In this document: one piece after another, positions 43,006 through 52,985 of the stretch
Position numbering within the stretch: the stretch's first letter is position 1
Layout of the letters: each line of letters opens with the position of its first letter
NCBI GenBank assembly: GCA_000733355.1
Contig: JNVV01000022.1
Location: 269,319 to 333,318, forward strand
From: Falciphora oryzae
Lineage: Eukaryota > Ascomycota > Sordariomycetes > Magnaporthales > Magnaporthaceae
Length of the DNA: 64,000 nucleotides
Direction of reading: 5' to 3'
Program-made: the position numbers and the translations under genes
Notes under the pieces: generated by a model
What the model saw: the letters and a program-made list of their open reading frames with translations, nothing else
What the model was told of the DNA's origin: nothing
Databases searched by the model: none

Positions 43006-44470
43006 ATCTTCAATCGACTACGCATACCAGCACCCTGACGTAACTAAAGCTGCGTGTATTTGCTGTGGTAAAATATGGCACAGCATTGCATCATGGGGAG
43101 TAGATGATGGGCTGGTTGTCGTTGTGGTGTGTTGTGCTGTGTGGGTAAATTGGGAGGCTGGCGGCGGCATGGGGAAGGGATGTCGACTTGCCCAGAGGCC
43201 AAGGAAGCGATCGGCGAAGCAGAGAATGGCCGGTCGGAGGGCGACCGGCCACCGGAGCCGCCGGAAGAGCTTGGTCAAAACCAATCGTGCTAAGTGTTGC
43301 CCTGCCTTCCGCTCTTCTCAAAGGCCGCGTGAGACGAAAAGATATATTAGTTCGCATATATCTACCTATGTATATTTCTGTTCAGGTTTGTTGCGCCTCT
43401 TCTGGCCTAGAACAGGAGGCATCCGCTTACCCCCGAGCGTTGCTGTCCGAAAAACAAGATTTGTCGAGCCGTTTTTTTGTTTTTCTTTTTCTAAAGTAGT
43501 CGTCCGAACCCGGAGGATGGGGGCCAGGGCCTCTTCGGCTTGCCGCCGGGGATTACATCCGGCCCTTAAACCCGGCGTGCCTGCATGCATATCACATTCC
43601 GCACGTGAGTACCGGCGAGATAAACCCGTGATGGCACAAATGCCGTGTGCGGTCTGTTCGTTTTCCTTTCCTTTTTCCTATTTCCCTTTCCCTCCATCAC
43701 CCCTCCTTTTTCCTTCCATTCTCCTTCCACAGTTAGCATGACAGTTACCCAGCTACCTAGGTTTGTGGGAAAGCCAGAGAGACCGTCTTCCCGTCCGTTC
43801 GGGCCATTCGCTATTGCCAGATAAAAGTGGAATTCCGTCTTGGGCCTTGGCAATAATACATTTCCGGGGACCCCGCGGCTGTGCATTTCGTTCGCAGTGG
43901 GCCTTGGGGGTTTCTCTCCGGGTGTGCCTTGAGCCACCCCTGATCCCGCGGAAAGAAAAATGGCGTTCCATCCGGGTGAGAGAAAGGACGGGAGCGCACG
44001 TCTTACCCCTCACGAGGCCAGCAGGTTTATTGCTATTTCCAAGGAGTGGTGATCCCCAACTCCGCATCGACACCATGTAGCTCTTCGTGTTCTCCAAGAC
44101 ATGCATGTCATGGCACATAATCCTCGTCCGTTGGACCGATCCCACCGAGAGCCGAACACAGAGAAGGCGGATGACAGGCGGAAAAACGGTATTGTCTTTG
44201 GCTTGACGCAATTTAGATCGACCTCCGCGGGGCCAAGGGAGGAAAGGAATATTGTCAAGACCCTGCTTGTATAAAAGCGAGGGACCCATTCTCTTAGTTC
44301 TAGCCAATATCACTTCATGGGTCACCGGCTAGATGTGTACCTAACTCCTTTCTCCTTCGGGCCCTCTGTCTTTCCCCTTGTCCTTCGACTGAATGCAGAC
44401 CTGCCAGAAGCAGATCCTTTTGTCCCCTTTCCCCGCCAATCCTCTTCACGCTAGCGGACCCTGCCGAAAG
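43006..44470. other. Intergenic with promoter of the MFS gene
   Basis: About 1.5 kb between PrpF and MFS remnants. I looked for a decarboxylase or lyase fragment that would complete a tricarboxylate cluster and found none. Several frames exceed 100 codons without protein-like character. A TATA box is listed separately at 44270. Confidence 0.5.
44270..44276 (+). promoter_or_regulatory. TATA box of the MFS gene
   Basis: TATAAAA within CTTGTATAAAAGCGAGG, about 200 nt before the MFS start codon and correctly oriented. It suits an inducible transporter promoter; no regulator site could be assigned. Confidence 0.5.
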
Positions 44471-46207
44471 ATGAAGACGGCAGCCATGTCTCGCATCGAG
44501 AAGGACCTCGACGAGAAGGCGAGCACCAGCATCTACGAGGAGGCTGGCGTGAGCCCGGATCCCCAGAGGCCCCGGCACATACCCTCCATCGAGATCCAGG
44601 CCCGGTTCGACACGCTCCGGGACCTGTCCGAGGAGCAGATGGCGGCGCTCAACAGGCGCGTCGTGCGCAAGGTTGACTGCAAGATGATGCCTATGCTCAC
44701 CGTCATGTTCCTCATGAACTATCTAGACCGCATCAATGTCTCCAACGCCAGACTCGCGGGGCTTCAGGAGGATTATCACATGACCGACACGCAGTGGAAC
44801 GCGGGTATCTCGACGTTTTACGTGGGATACCTGCTTGGCCAGCTGCCTGGTAATCTGCTGCTGTCAAAGGTCAAACCGAACTTGTTCTTAGCCACTGTTA
44901 TGATGATGTGGAGCGCTGGTACTTTGTGCATGGCCTCCATTACAACGTAAGCCTTTTGCCCCTTTTGCTTCGGTAACGGAAAAGAACCCAAAAGACGTTG
45001 GAGGAAACGTGCTGACCGACACTCACAGGCCATGGGCTTTTGCTCTCTGCCGCTTCTTCATCAGATTTACCGAAGCACCTTTCTTCCCTGGCATAACATT
45101 GATGTGAAATAAAACGCCAGGCTTTTTTTTTATGAAGCGGGCCCTAATCTGGTAATCCGTCTAGGACCTCGTCGTGGTACACCAAGGAGGAAAACCCGCT
45201 GCGCATGGCCATCTGGCACGCAGGCAATACCATGTCCAATATCCTTTCGGGCTTCCTTGCTGCCGGAATCCTGAAGAATATGGGCGGAGTGTAAGTCTGT
45301 TTTCTTCCCAGTCTCAAAAGCCCTTCATGACTTCATCGCCCTGGCACTAACAGTTTAAACCAGGGCCGGCCTCAAGTCTTGGCAGCGGTTCTTCCTCATC
45401 GAAGGCATGGCGTCCGTCCTCGCCGCCTCGCTCGCCACTTCGTCCTGCCCGCCTGGCCCGAGAACTCCAAGTTCCTCGACGAGCAGGAGCGCGAGACGAC
45501 CCTGTATCGTATCCTGAACTCCAACGGCGGCGTCGAGGAGACGCAAGGCGGCATCTGGGAGGGCTTGAAGTCCGCTGCCAGAGACCCCTTCACCTGGATC
45601 TTTTGCATGATGCATTTTGCGCTTGTTACGGCACAGTCATTCAAGGACTTTCTGCCCTCCATTATGAAGACCTTCAAGTTCAGCAAGTTGACGACGTACC
45701 TGGTCCAGGCGCCCCCGTACGCTATTGCATACTTGGCCGCCTGTACGCTGGCGTGGTCGTCGGGACGTTTCCAGCAGAGCTTTTGGCACGTGGTCGGGCC
45801 CATCGCTGCGTCTACGGCTGGCTGTGCGATGCTGATCGGCACTCTTAGCGTCCCCGCAAGGTACATCGCCCTTGTCCTTCTTATATCGGGAACATACTCC
45901 GGCCTCAACCTGCAACTATCGTGGGAAACGACGGTTGTTCCCGCGTCCCGCGCCAAAAAGGCGGCTCTGGTGGCCATCGCCAACTGCATTAGCCAGACCA
46001 GCCATTGGTTTACGCCCTACTTTTTCCCGCCTCCAAGAGCCTTATTACCGAATGGGTGGCGGTGTTATCTTGTTTGGCTGTCTTTGCGTTGTGGTTTCTG
46101 CGGTGCTGACACGCTGGAGGGCGGTGGTACTCAACAAACGCCTCGATAGAGCCGAAGGTTGGACCGAAAACTCGGGCAACGAACGTGGATGGAGATTCGT
46201 CTATTAA
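44471..46207 (+). pseudogene. MFS anion:cation symporter family transporter, two frameshifts
   Basis: Plasma-membrane-type transporter of the Dal5/TNA1-like ACS family, which carries organic anions such as carboxylates, allantoate and nicotinate. Coding segments are 44471-44946, 45029-45103, 45165-45290 and 45364-46207, with GT-AG introns whose phases agree. Family marks are MLTVMFLMNYLDRINVSNAR, DTQWNAGISTFYVGYLLGQ, FFPGITLMTSSWYTKEE and FFLIEGMASV. In the last exon, SLAT should run into FVLPAWPENSKFLDEQE, but one base (probably a T near 45440) is missing. A second shift near 46030 separates HWFTPYFFP from QEPYYRMGGGVILFG. The C-terminus NERGWRFVY ends at 46207. With both shifts healed the length would be normal. 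It closes the group of tricarboxylate-type genes that starts at 36853. Confidence 0.8.
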
Positions 46208-46399
46208 AGGAGAAAAGAGGACCAAAAGAGAAAGCTGGAACGATGCTTATGAACTACTCCTGGATCATCTTCCTCATTCGATATTTGCACTTGACCCTAA
46301 ACATGACCCCAGCCACCCCCATGCCCATCGCTCCTGCCGTCTCTGCGACCTAACTCTTATAACCTGTGGCCTGCTTGCTGTAGACATCGAACCACGGGG

Positions 46400-46607
46400 C
46401 GCCAAGTTGGTGTAGCGGTTATGAGGATGGGTCGAGTCGATACCGGGACCCTACCTGTACTCCACTACGTTAGCCGCTTGGGTCGCTGGTTCGAGCCCAG
46501 GCATGGGTTATACGTCGGATTTTCCGTCGCGAAGTAAACCTCCCAAATGGGAAGTTTCGTAGCTGTCCACCCCCGAGGCTGGGCAGTGAGCTTTTTGCAC
46601 TTTTTTT
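46400..46607 (+). mobile_element. tRNA-derived SINE-like unit
   Basis: A perfect polymerase III box A (TGGTGTAGCGG, 46408-46418) is followed 80 nt later by a perfect box B (GGTTCGAGCCC, 46488-46498). The T-arm can pair at four of five positions, but the acceptor arms pair at only about four of seven and no proper D or anticodon arm forms, so it is not a functional tRNA. About 100 nt of unrelated sequence follows and ends in a T-rich stretch (CTTTTTGCACTTTTTTT), as in tRNA-derived SINEs. No flanking duplication was recognised, so the outer borders are approximate. Confidence 0.6.
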
Positions 46608-47861
46608 GTATTTTGAATTTTCCTCGTATTTGGCAAAATGAGCGAACAAGGCAGGCAGGTTCTTCTCATTTACAAAGTAGCTAAACAGGAAAACGATAGC
46701 TATTTTACCGCACAACGAGTTAAGCAAAATGGCTGAAGCAAAACAATATCCTTTCGGACAAAAATTAAGCCGCTATTCTCAGTCTTTATAGTTGCAAACC
46801 GCGCCCGATTTAAGCTTCCCTTGTGCGTAAAGTAGTTCCGTGGAAAATCCCCGCCAGTTTAGCGGCGTTTCCGTTTTCGGTCACCTCTTTTTTTGGTATA
46901 GCGCTTCCCGATTGCTTCAATAGTTACAATCGTCGGATTGCCTCAACTAATCTGCCTGAGTAACGTGGCCCCCTGGGCCCGCGTCACGTGCCTCAGGACC
47001 TCGGGCCTCCGCGTGGCGCAGCCCTGCGGAGGAGGCTGGGGCCTTCCCCTGTGGCGGCCCCCTCTATCGCGACGGGTCCGTAAAAATTATTACATTATAA
47101 AATCACGTCCAGCGGCACCGCCGCAACTGTGGCGCAAGCGCAAGCGCGCAAGCTATATAAAAGGGGCTTATGATAACTTGATGGCCCGGTTTGTCATTGT
47201 ACAGACCTCCTCTGCTGACAGAAAAAAAAAACCGCCCTGGACATCGTGGCATGACCTCGACTTGAGGGACAGGCTTGTAGTTGCAGGCCTCTGTGTACAT
47301 GCCTCTAGACATAGTGGCCACAAAGGTAACGTGCGGTTTAGCGAGACGCTCGTGTGGGAGATGATGACGCAGATGGGACCCCTTCTTTAACCTACGCATG
47401 CCTATATGTCATCCTCTCTCCTATTTCTCGACTTCCCTCCTACATCCTGTACCCCATCCCAGCTTCTCTATCTTGAACCTGCCAAGGTAGTTCCTCGCAC
47501 CCCTCCGAGCCAGACTGGATGCGTTGGGCATGGTTGGCCGTTTTTGGATGATGTATTAATTTGTATCTCGACTATTATTAGTTCCAATGACTTGATCCAT
47601 TGTGGAGTCCTTCCTCATTCCTCGAGACCACCCAACAAACGAAACAAGGAGTAAGGAAATGAGGAAGAGGCGGCAGCAATGGTAATCATGTCATCGTATA
47701 TCCATGAAAGCGACGGAAAGGGGCCGGGGGGATTTGGGTCCAATAACATAAGGAAATTAAGTCACAGCTCCAAAGGTTATCCATCACACCAACTTGTCTA
47801 CCCAGAAGAACCCTGGCCCTATCGTGAGATGATGGACAAGCGCCCTCTACCACAGTGTAAA
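46608..47861. other. AT-rich intergenic, no gene seen
   Basis: About 1.25 kb, AT-rich up to 46930 and again near 47090. A 33-codon frame starts at an ATG at 46638 but has no recognisable relatives. A TATAAAAG motif lies near 47154. Nothing else can be supported. Confidence 0.45.
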
Positions 47862-49059
47862 TTAGTGTCCATGGCCAGCCGCAGCAGCCACCGCCATGGC
47901 GACAAGCGTAAGAGTCAGATGCTGCCACGACAGCGGCTTCGCCGTGCTAGCGGCCGCAATGGGCACCGTCGATGGCGAGGTGGTTGTGTTTGTCGGCGTC
48001 GAAGCAGCCAGCACCTGTGACCGGAGCTCCGGCGTCAGCATTGTAACTAATTATACTCGGATGCGAAACCAACGCACCTTGTCAATGGTGTGGACGACCC
48101 CGTTCTTGGTGATGGCATCGGTCGCCATGATCCGCGCGCCGTTGACGGTGATGACGCCGTCCAGCACCGAAATGGTCACGGAGCCTCCCCCGAGGGTGCG
48201 GTAGACCTTGCCGTTCGTCAACTGCGTCGAGTAGGCCGGCGGGAAGCCCACCACAATGTGCTCTTTCAGCTGAGCAGTGGTCACGCTGCCGGCCTTACGG
48301 AAAGCAGAGTCGGTCGGGGCGAAGACCGTGATGCTGGCTGTGTTGTCGAGGCCGGGTTGGAGGCCCGCCTTCAGGAGAGCGGCCTGGAACATATCGGCAT
48401 TTACTATCGGCAGAGTCCGTGACAATATCCTGGGCAAAGTGAACACGCTGTCGTTGTTTTGGCCGTTAGTGACCTTACGGCAGGGAGGGAGGAGAGCAAA
48501 GGGGAAAACTGAGGGGCCCCAAAACTGACCCTGAAATGGGGCGGATAACGCCGCGGTTAAAAGGGATGTCGCTGCCCGTCACCTTGACGACTTCCCCGAG
48601 GCCGGTAAATACGAGGGGTCGGGCCGCTGCGGACACATACTTCTCGATAAAAGACTGGTTGTGTCCGGGGCCGAGGTTCACCCACGCCGGGTCGCTGAGC
48701 AACGACCCGTACAGACGCCCGGGAGTACACCCCACGCCCACGTCATGTCGTTTGAGCAGCCTTCGTGTCGAGCTTTGTGAGGCGGTGGATGCCATATAGT
48801 CCTGTTGTGCCTGGGCATCCGACGCGTCGTCGCGGCGGGCAACCGTGGCGTTGTTTCCGTTGCTGTCTAGGGCGGCGTTGGTCGGGGCGTATACGATGAG
48901 GTTGGTCCCGGCCTTTAGGAGTTGGGAGTCCGTGGCCTGAAGCTGTTCGGCGTACTTGGTGAAGCCGTTCTCCTGGAGCGCCTTGAGAAGCGACTCCGAT
49001 TGCGCCACGGCCGGGACGGCACAGAGTGCGACGAAGGCCAGGAGGTGCTTCGTCACCAT
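47862..49059 (-). CDS. GPI-anchored fasciclin (FAS1) domain protein
   Basis: Secreted cell-surface protein of 350 residues in three exons: 49059-48530, 48447-48078 and 48014-47862. Introns are 82 and 63 nt (GTCAGT...ACAG and GTGCGT...ACAG) and all phases agree. The N-terminus is a signal peptide (MVTKHLLAFVALCAVPAVAQ). Two FAS1-type units follow: a diverged one (SLLKALQENGFTKYAEQL, LIVYAPTNAALD) and a standard one (MFQAALLKAGLQPG, ITVFAPTDSAF, VTVNGARIMATDAITKNGVV, HTIDKV). The last exon encodes a Thr/Ser/Pro stretch and a hydrophobic tail (LTLTLVAMAVAAAAGHGH) that fits a GPI-attachment signal; it is missed if only open frames are read. Likely role in adhesion or cell-wall surface; no enzymatic motif. 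Confidence 0.9.
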
Positions 49060-49757
49060 ATTTGCAGTGGAGCCGGGTGATGGTTGGACGAGAGGGTTTG
49101 AAAAGAAGGAGATGAATAGTAGTCCCTTTAGGAGCTACTGGTTCGAGGTGTGATATAGCGAGAAGGGGAAGGGTGGAAACCGGGAAGAAATGGGAAGGTA
49201 GGAGGAGAGAGACGGGTTCGAGGTCTCCCAGCGGCGTTGGCGGTTGCTCTAATCTCTAACGCTCCGAAGACGATGTGGAATGGCGTGGTTAAATACGCCG
49301 TGGGTTGGCAACGAGCTGTGATGGGAATAGGGCATACATGTCGCGTGCGTGCTGTATCTCCCAGGTCCGGTGAAGCCAAACGACACTTCACTGGACCTGC
49401 GGCCCGACGCCGAGTCCGGCACAGGATCCATGTCCGGATCAGATGGGCAAAAACTCCGAGCCGCAGTCAATATCCCCTCCCAATCGTACCCCGTGAGATG
49501 GAAGCGGTACTCCCTACATCCCTACCCAACAGTATCACGCGCGCCAACCAACCCAAGCCCTGCGCATCTTTAGCGTCCTTTCCTTGGAAGCAAAGTGCAT
49601 TTGTGTCGACGAAAGCCGCCACTGGTTCTTGGCCGCCGCCCGCAAGCCCGGCTCGGCCGGCACAACCTGCCGCATGCCGTCGCGGAGGGAATGTGGAGGA
49701 CGTGGACGCCTACGTTGCATTCCCGAGTCATCCGTCACATCCGTGTTGAGGCCCAGC
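49060..49757. other. Intergenic, no gene seen
   Basis: About 0.7 kb upstream of the fasciclin gene, holding its promoter. Frames of 65-170 codons overlap on both strands without protein-like features. The sequence then enters the family A MITE copy. Confidence 0.5.
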
Positions 49758-50025
49758 CACGTCCGCCAGAAAATAATCGAGACCGCAAAACAGCAATCCT
49801 ACCCCTGTCGTTCCCTTCAAAGGTGCACGGCCTGGCGATTTCAATCGATCATATCTCAAGCAGAACAGCTGATTTTACAAAAAAGAAAACTGTTGTATAA
49901 ATTCCGATTGCAGATTTCCTAATAGTTTTATTTTTATTGTATTCGGAGTTTGTTTCCTCGTGTTGGCGGCAACGTAATTGGAGGGAATTCTTTCGCAGTC
50001 TCGATTTTTTTTTCTGGCGGACGTG
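49758..50025. mobile_element. MITE, family A, copy 2
   Basis: 268-bp element with inverted ends CACGTCCGCCAGAAAATAAT and, on the reverse complement, CACGTCCGCCAGAAAAAAAA, both continuing into ATCGAGAC-GC-AAA. It is flanked by a perfect 5-bp direct repeat CCAGC (49753-49757 and 50026-50030), the target-site duplication. The interior is homologous to copy 1 at 31344-31608. No coding capacity, so it depends on a transposase encoded elsewhere. Confidence 0.92.
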
Positions 50026-50229
50026 CCAGCCTGCTCGAGGACCCTACCTATCACCAAGAATTTGGAGACGGAGCAGTAGCCTCGCCTTGATGCATCGGGC
50101 TTCGGGCGAAGTCCGGAATGAGGCTCAAGTCTGACACATTGTGCATTTGTGTTTCGGCCCGAGCGTGGACGTCACACTTTGTGGCTTGCGGATAGGTGTG
50201 GTAGGGGCCAGTCCGGTCGGAAAAAGCGG
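50026..50229. other. Short spacer between two MITEs
   Basis: 204 bp of unique-looking sequence between the two elements; no feature recognised. Confidence 0.5.
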
Positions 50230-50313
50230 CACGTCGGCCAAAAAATAACACGGACCATAGCGCACCGTGGATCTTGGACGGGATGGTCCACGTTTTTTTT
50301 TTTGGTCGACGTG
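50230..50313. mobile_element. 84-bp miniature element, family A-like ends
   Basis: Only 84 bp, nearly all inverted repeat: left CACGTCGGCCAAAAAATAAC..., right (reverse complement) CACGTCGACCAAAAAAAAAA..., both ending in CGTGGACCAT/CACGGACCAT. It is flanked by a perfect AGCGG duplication (50225-50229 and 50314-50318), again 5 bp. The termini CACGTCSRCCA agree with family A (CACGTCCGCCA), but the interior is unrelated. Probably a deletion derivative or sister family moved by the same transposase. Confidence 0.88.
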
Positions 50314-50318
50314 AGCGG

Positions 50319-51047
50319 GAATCCCTGTAGCGGGATGTGATGGGAACAGACGCTTCGCGCTTTACATGGCGTCTGCGTCATTAGCAATGCCAAGCAACAT
50401 TATGCCGGACTAAGTTACAAGGCTTCCTCTGGTTGGCTTGGGAGTTCCGTCAACCGCAAACTACACTTTCATTGTGGGTGTCCTCATGTTCAGTTGCCGG
50501 CCCGGTTGAAAGCTGGGAATCGAGCACCGCCCGATGCGCTCGCAGTGATTGGGTTAAAGCCGGAGTATGTATGGCTTGAAGCCGACATCTGAGGCGGGCT
50601 CGCGGTCGATGAAAGCCGTGTCCGGTATTGATCTGCAAAGTCCGCCACGTAGCTCCACAGATAGGAGAGATACGGACGCCCAACATGTCGAGTCCAGTCA
50701 CTGGATTCACGCCGGAAGAAGGCGTCGAGCGCAGGCTGACAACATATGGGCACGGGCGCGGTCCAGACCCGGTCGAGCCTCCGAGCGCACTGGGTGTGAT
50801 TGTGTGGACATGCGGTCTCGGTGCGATTTGCATCAGAATTTGGCTCAGAGCCCTCTTCCGTTTGTTATACACAAAGACTGATACATATATCAATGGCATC
50901 TGCTTACCTAGGTATGCACCTTTATAGCCTCTCTAATGGCACACATCACGCCTCACCACTACACCAAGACTTCAGTTGGGGCTCGGCATAAACACCAAAA
51001 CGAAAAAAAACCACGCGTGCTCAAGAAACCCAGTCGGACGTGTCAAA
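50319..51047. other. Intergenic, promoter of the membrane protein
   Basis: About 0.7 kb with no gene I can support. Frames of 100-150 codons on both strands show no domain. The 3' part must contain the leader of the gene starting at 51048. Confidence 0.5.
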
Positions 51048-52985
51048 ATGGCCGACATCTACACCCCACCCCCAAACACCTCTTATGTGCTCTATTCCCC
51101 ATTCTACATGCCTACCGAAGACAACAAAAGTGTGTGGGCGATATCTGTCGGCCCCAGCGCCGGAGCCTATATGACGTCAGCTCTCACCGTCGCCCTCACG
51201 ATGATATTTTCCCTCCTCTGGAACCTCCTCTGCGTCATAGTCCTGCTGTTCCCTGGCAGCAAATCCCGGCGTAGATTCGTCGCGCTGGTAATGATGTGGA
51301 ATTCCCCCGTGCCCTTTCACGCCTTCAAAGACCTGGCGAGCTACACGTTGCATTGCATCAGCGTCCCCGACCTAGCACAAAGCCACGCGTCAAAGGAAAG
51401 CAAGTTCAGCTACCGGCGATTCACCCGCTTCGCGAGGGAATATCGCGACTTCGGCCACGGCCTGACGCTCGCCCTCGCCGCCTTCGTCATCTGGGGGTCG
51501 TCTGTGGCAATGGGGGTCGTCGGACCCAAGCTCTTGCACATAGGCGGCGTCGCCCCGGCGGAGCCGAGCATTGTTTACTATCCAAAGGGGCCGGTGGGCG
51601 TTGATTATGCCGGAACACTGAAACAATTCGGCCTCCTGGCTCCCTCGGTCATGCGGGCTCTAGGCAGCGTGGAGGCCGCCAAGGTTACGGTGCGGCCAAA
51701 GGTGAATATCACTGTTGACCCCAGCCTACCCGCCTGGAACGGCAGCGAACCGGTCAAACGGTTGACCTACGCCTACTCCCTAAGCGGATTTGACTTCGGT
51801 ATCCAGCAGGGATCCGGTCTCAACCTGGCAGTAAACGGCTCCTGCATAACCGAATACGGATGGTTTTCCAACGAGACAAACACCAGCGACATCTACAAGT
51901 TGTGGGGCGTCGATAATTTCCGGGTCCCCATCGACAATTCCAGCATCGAAAACGCCCCAAAGGCGAGCTTTTGGCCGCATCCAAATATGTCGACCCAGTA
52001 CCTGAGCGACGGCAACTTTTCCTTTGCCATCATCGTCTGGTCCGCCCACCGAACGAGCATCAGCATGGGGTCAGATCCGTGGTACGCGACGGAGAGAAGG
52101 CCCGAATCTGCACCCAGTACACAGTTTAACGCCGCGTTCTGGATGAAGCGCCGAAGACCCGTCCTCTCCTGCTGGCAACAAGACAAATGGAGCTACGGGA
52201 CGCAAACAGCCGCTTCGGTTTATGGTCTCAAAAGACTTCCCGACATGAAGATCCCGCTGGTTCTGCTCAAGGTCCTGGAGGCCGCCTTCGGAGCTCCGGT
52301 CATCACCAAACTCGGCAACGCCAGCGGAGATTCGGCACTCCGATCCCGGACCACCAGCCCCAACGGCGTCATCGACGCGGGCGCATCAAGCATTTTCAGC
52401 GACATGGAGCGTCTGGTCGTCGCCAGTTACGTGTCAACGCGGAGCGTCTTCGTCGACTCCACCATGTTTTCGACGCAGGACGCCATGCCGAACGTTTTCG
52501 TGGAGCCGAACGGGCGGCCAGCGGACGGGGCGGGCGACTTCGTCGTCATAGTTTCGGGCGTCCAGACCTTCGCCTTGAACGCCCTCATCGCCCTGGCAGT
52601 GGTCCTGGCTGGCCTGCTGCTCATCCAGTGGGCAATCATGCTGGTGATTGACCGCCACGAGCCAAAAGAAGGGGATATGAGCCGTGACAGGTTGATTCGG
52701 TTCAAAGCCCTGTCGGCGGCCAATTTGTTCCATCGCATCTTCGAGTCGGGAGATGAGGAGCAGCGGTGCGATTTGGAGGCTTCAAGGAAGAACGAGTCGA
52801 TAGTGGTTGAGATGAAGGCGTGCACGGGGCGATTCTGTAAAGGACACACTCAAATTAAAAGCAAAACCACAAACAACACCCCTGGAAGCGGAACCTCTAC
52901 AAACAACACCGTTACTAGCGTGAATCACTCTGCCGACCCAAAGGGTCAAAAGGGAGACTCGCCGAGGTCTGCGCCTCCTCCCTGA
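51048..52985 (+). CDS. Orphan fungal multi-pass membrane protein
   Basis: Single-exon protein of 645 residues that I do not recognise. Hydrophobic segments lie at about residues 38-70 (TSALTVALTMIFSLLWNLLC), 140-165 (GLTLALAAFVIWGSSVAMGV) and 535-565 (NALIALAVVLAGLLLIQWAI). Between the second and third lies a long, probably extracellular or lumenal region with many N-glycosylation sequons (NITV, NGSE, NGSC, NETN, NMST, NFSF) and a few cysteines. The C-terminal 100 residues are polar, rich in Ser/Thr/Asn/Lys and likely cytoplasmic. The layout recalls other large fungal-specific surface proteins such as the DUF3176 gene 4 kb away, but no shared motif is visible. The ATG at 51048 (AAAATGGCC) is preferred; the frame is open 24 codons further up. 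Confidence 0.75.
   Translation: MADIYTPPPNTSYVLYSPFYMPTEDNKSVWAISVGPSAGAYMTSALTVALTMIFSLLWNLLCVIVLLFPGSKSRRRFVALVMMWNSPVPFHAFKDLASYTLHCISVPDLAQSHASKESKFSYRRFTRFAREYRDFGHGLTLALAAFVIWGSSVAMGVVGPKLLHIGGVAPAEPSIVYYPKGPVGVDYAGTLKQFGLLAPSVMRALGSVEAAKVTVRPKVNITVDPSLPAWNGSEPVKRLTYAYSLSGFDFGIQQGSGLNLAVNGSCITEYGWFSNETNTSDIYKLWGVDNFRVPIDNSSIENAPKASFWPHPNMSTQYLSDGNFSFAIIVWSAHRTSISMGSDPWYATERRPESAPSTQFNAAFWMKRRRPVLSCWQQDKWSYGTQTAASVYGLKRLPDMKIPLVLLKVLEAAFGAPVITKLGNASGDSALRSRTTSPNGVIDAGASSIFSDMERLVVASYVSTRSVFVDSTMFSTQDAMPNVFVEPNGRPADGAGDFVVIVSGVQTFALNALIALAVVLAGLLLIQWAIMLVIDRHEPKEGDMSRDRLIRFKALSAANLFHRIFESGDEEQRCDLEASRKNESIVVEMKACTGRFCKGHTQIKSKTTNNTPGSGTSTNNTVTSVNHSADPKGQKGDSPRSAPPP

Noticed and set aside
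43753..44325. 190-codon minus-strand frame between the PrpF and MFS remnants, tested as a missing cluster enzyme
   Set aside because: No decarboxylase, lyase or other enzyme motif is present; the frame looks random.
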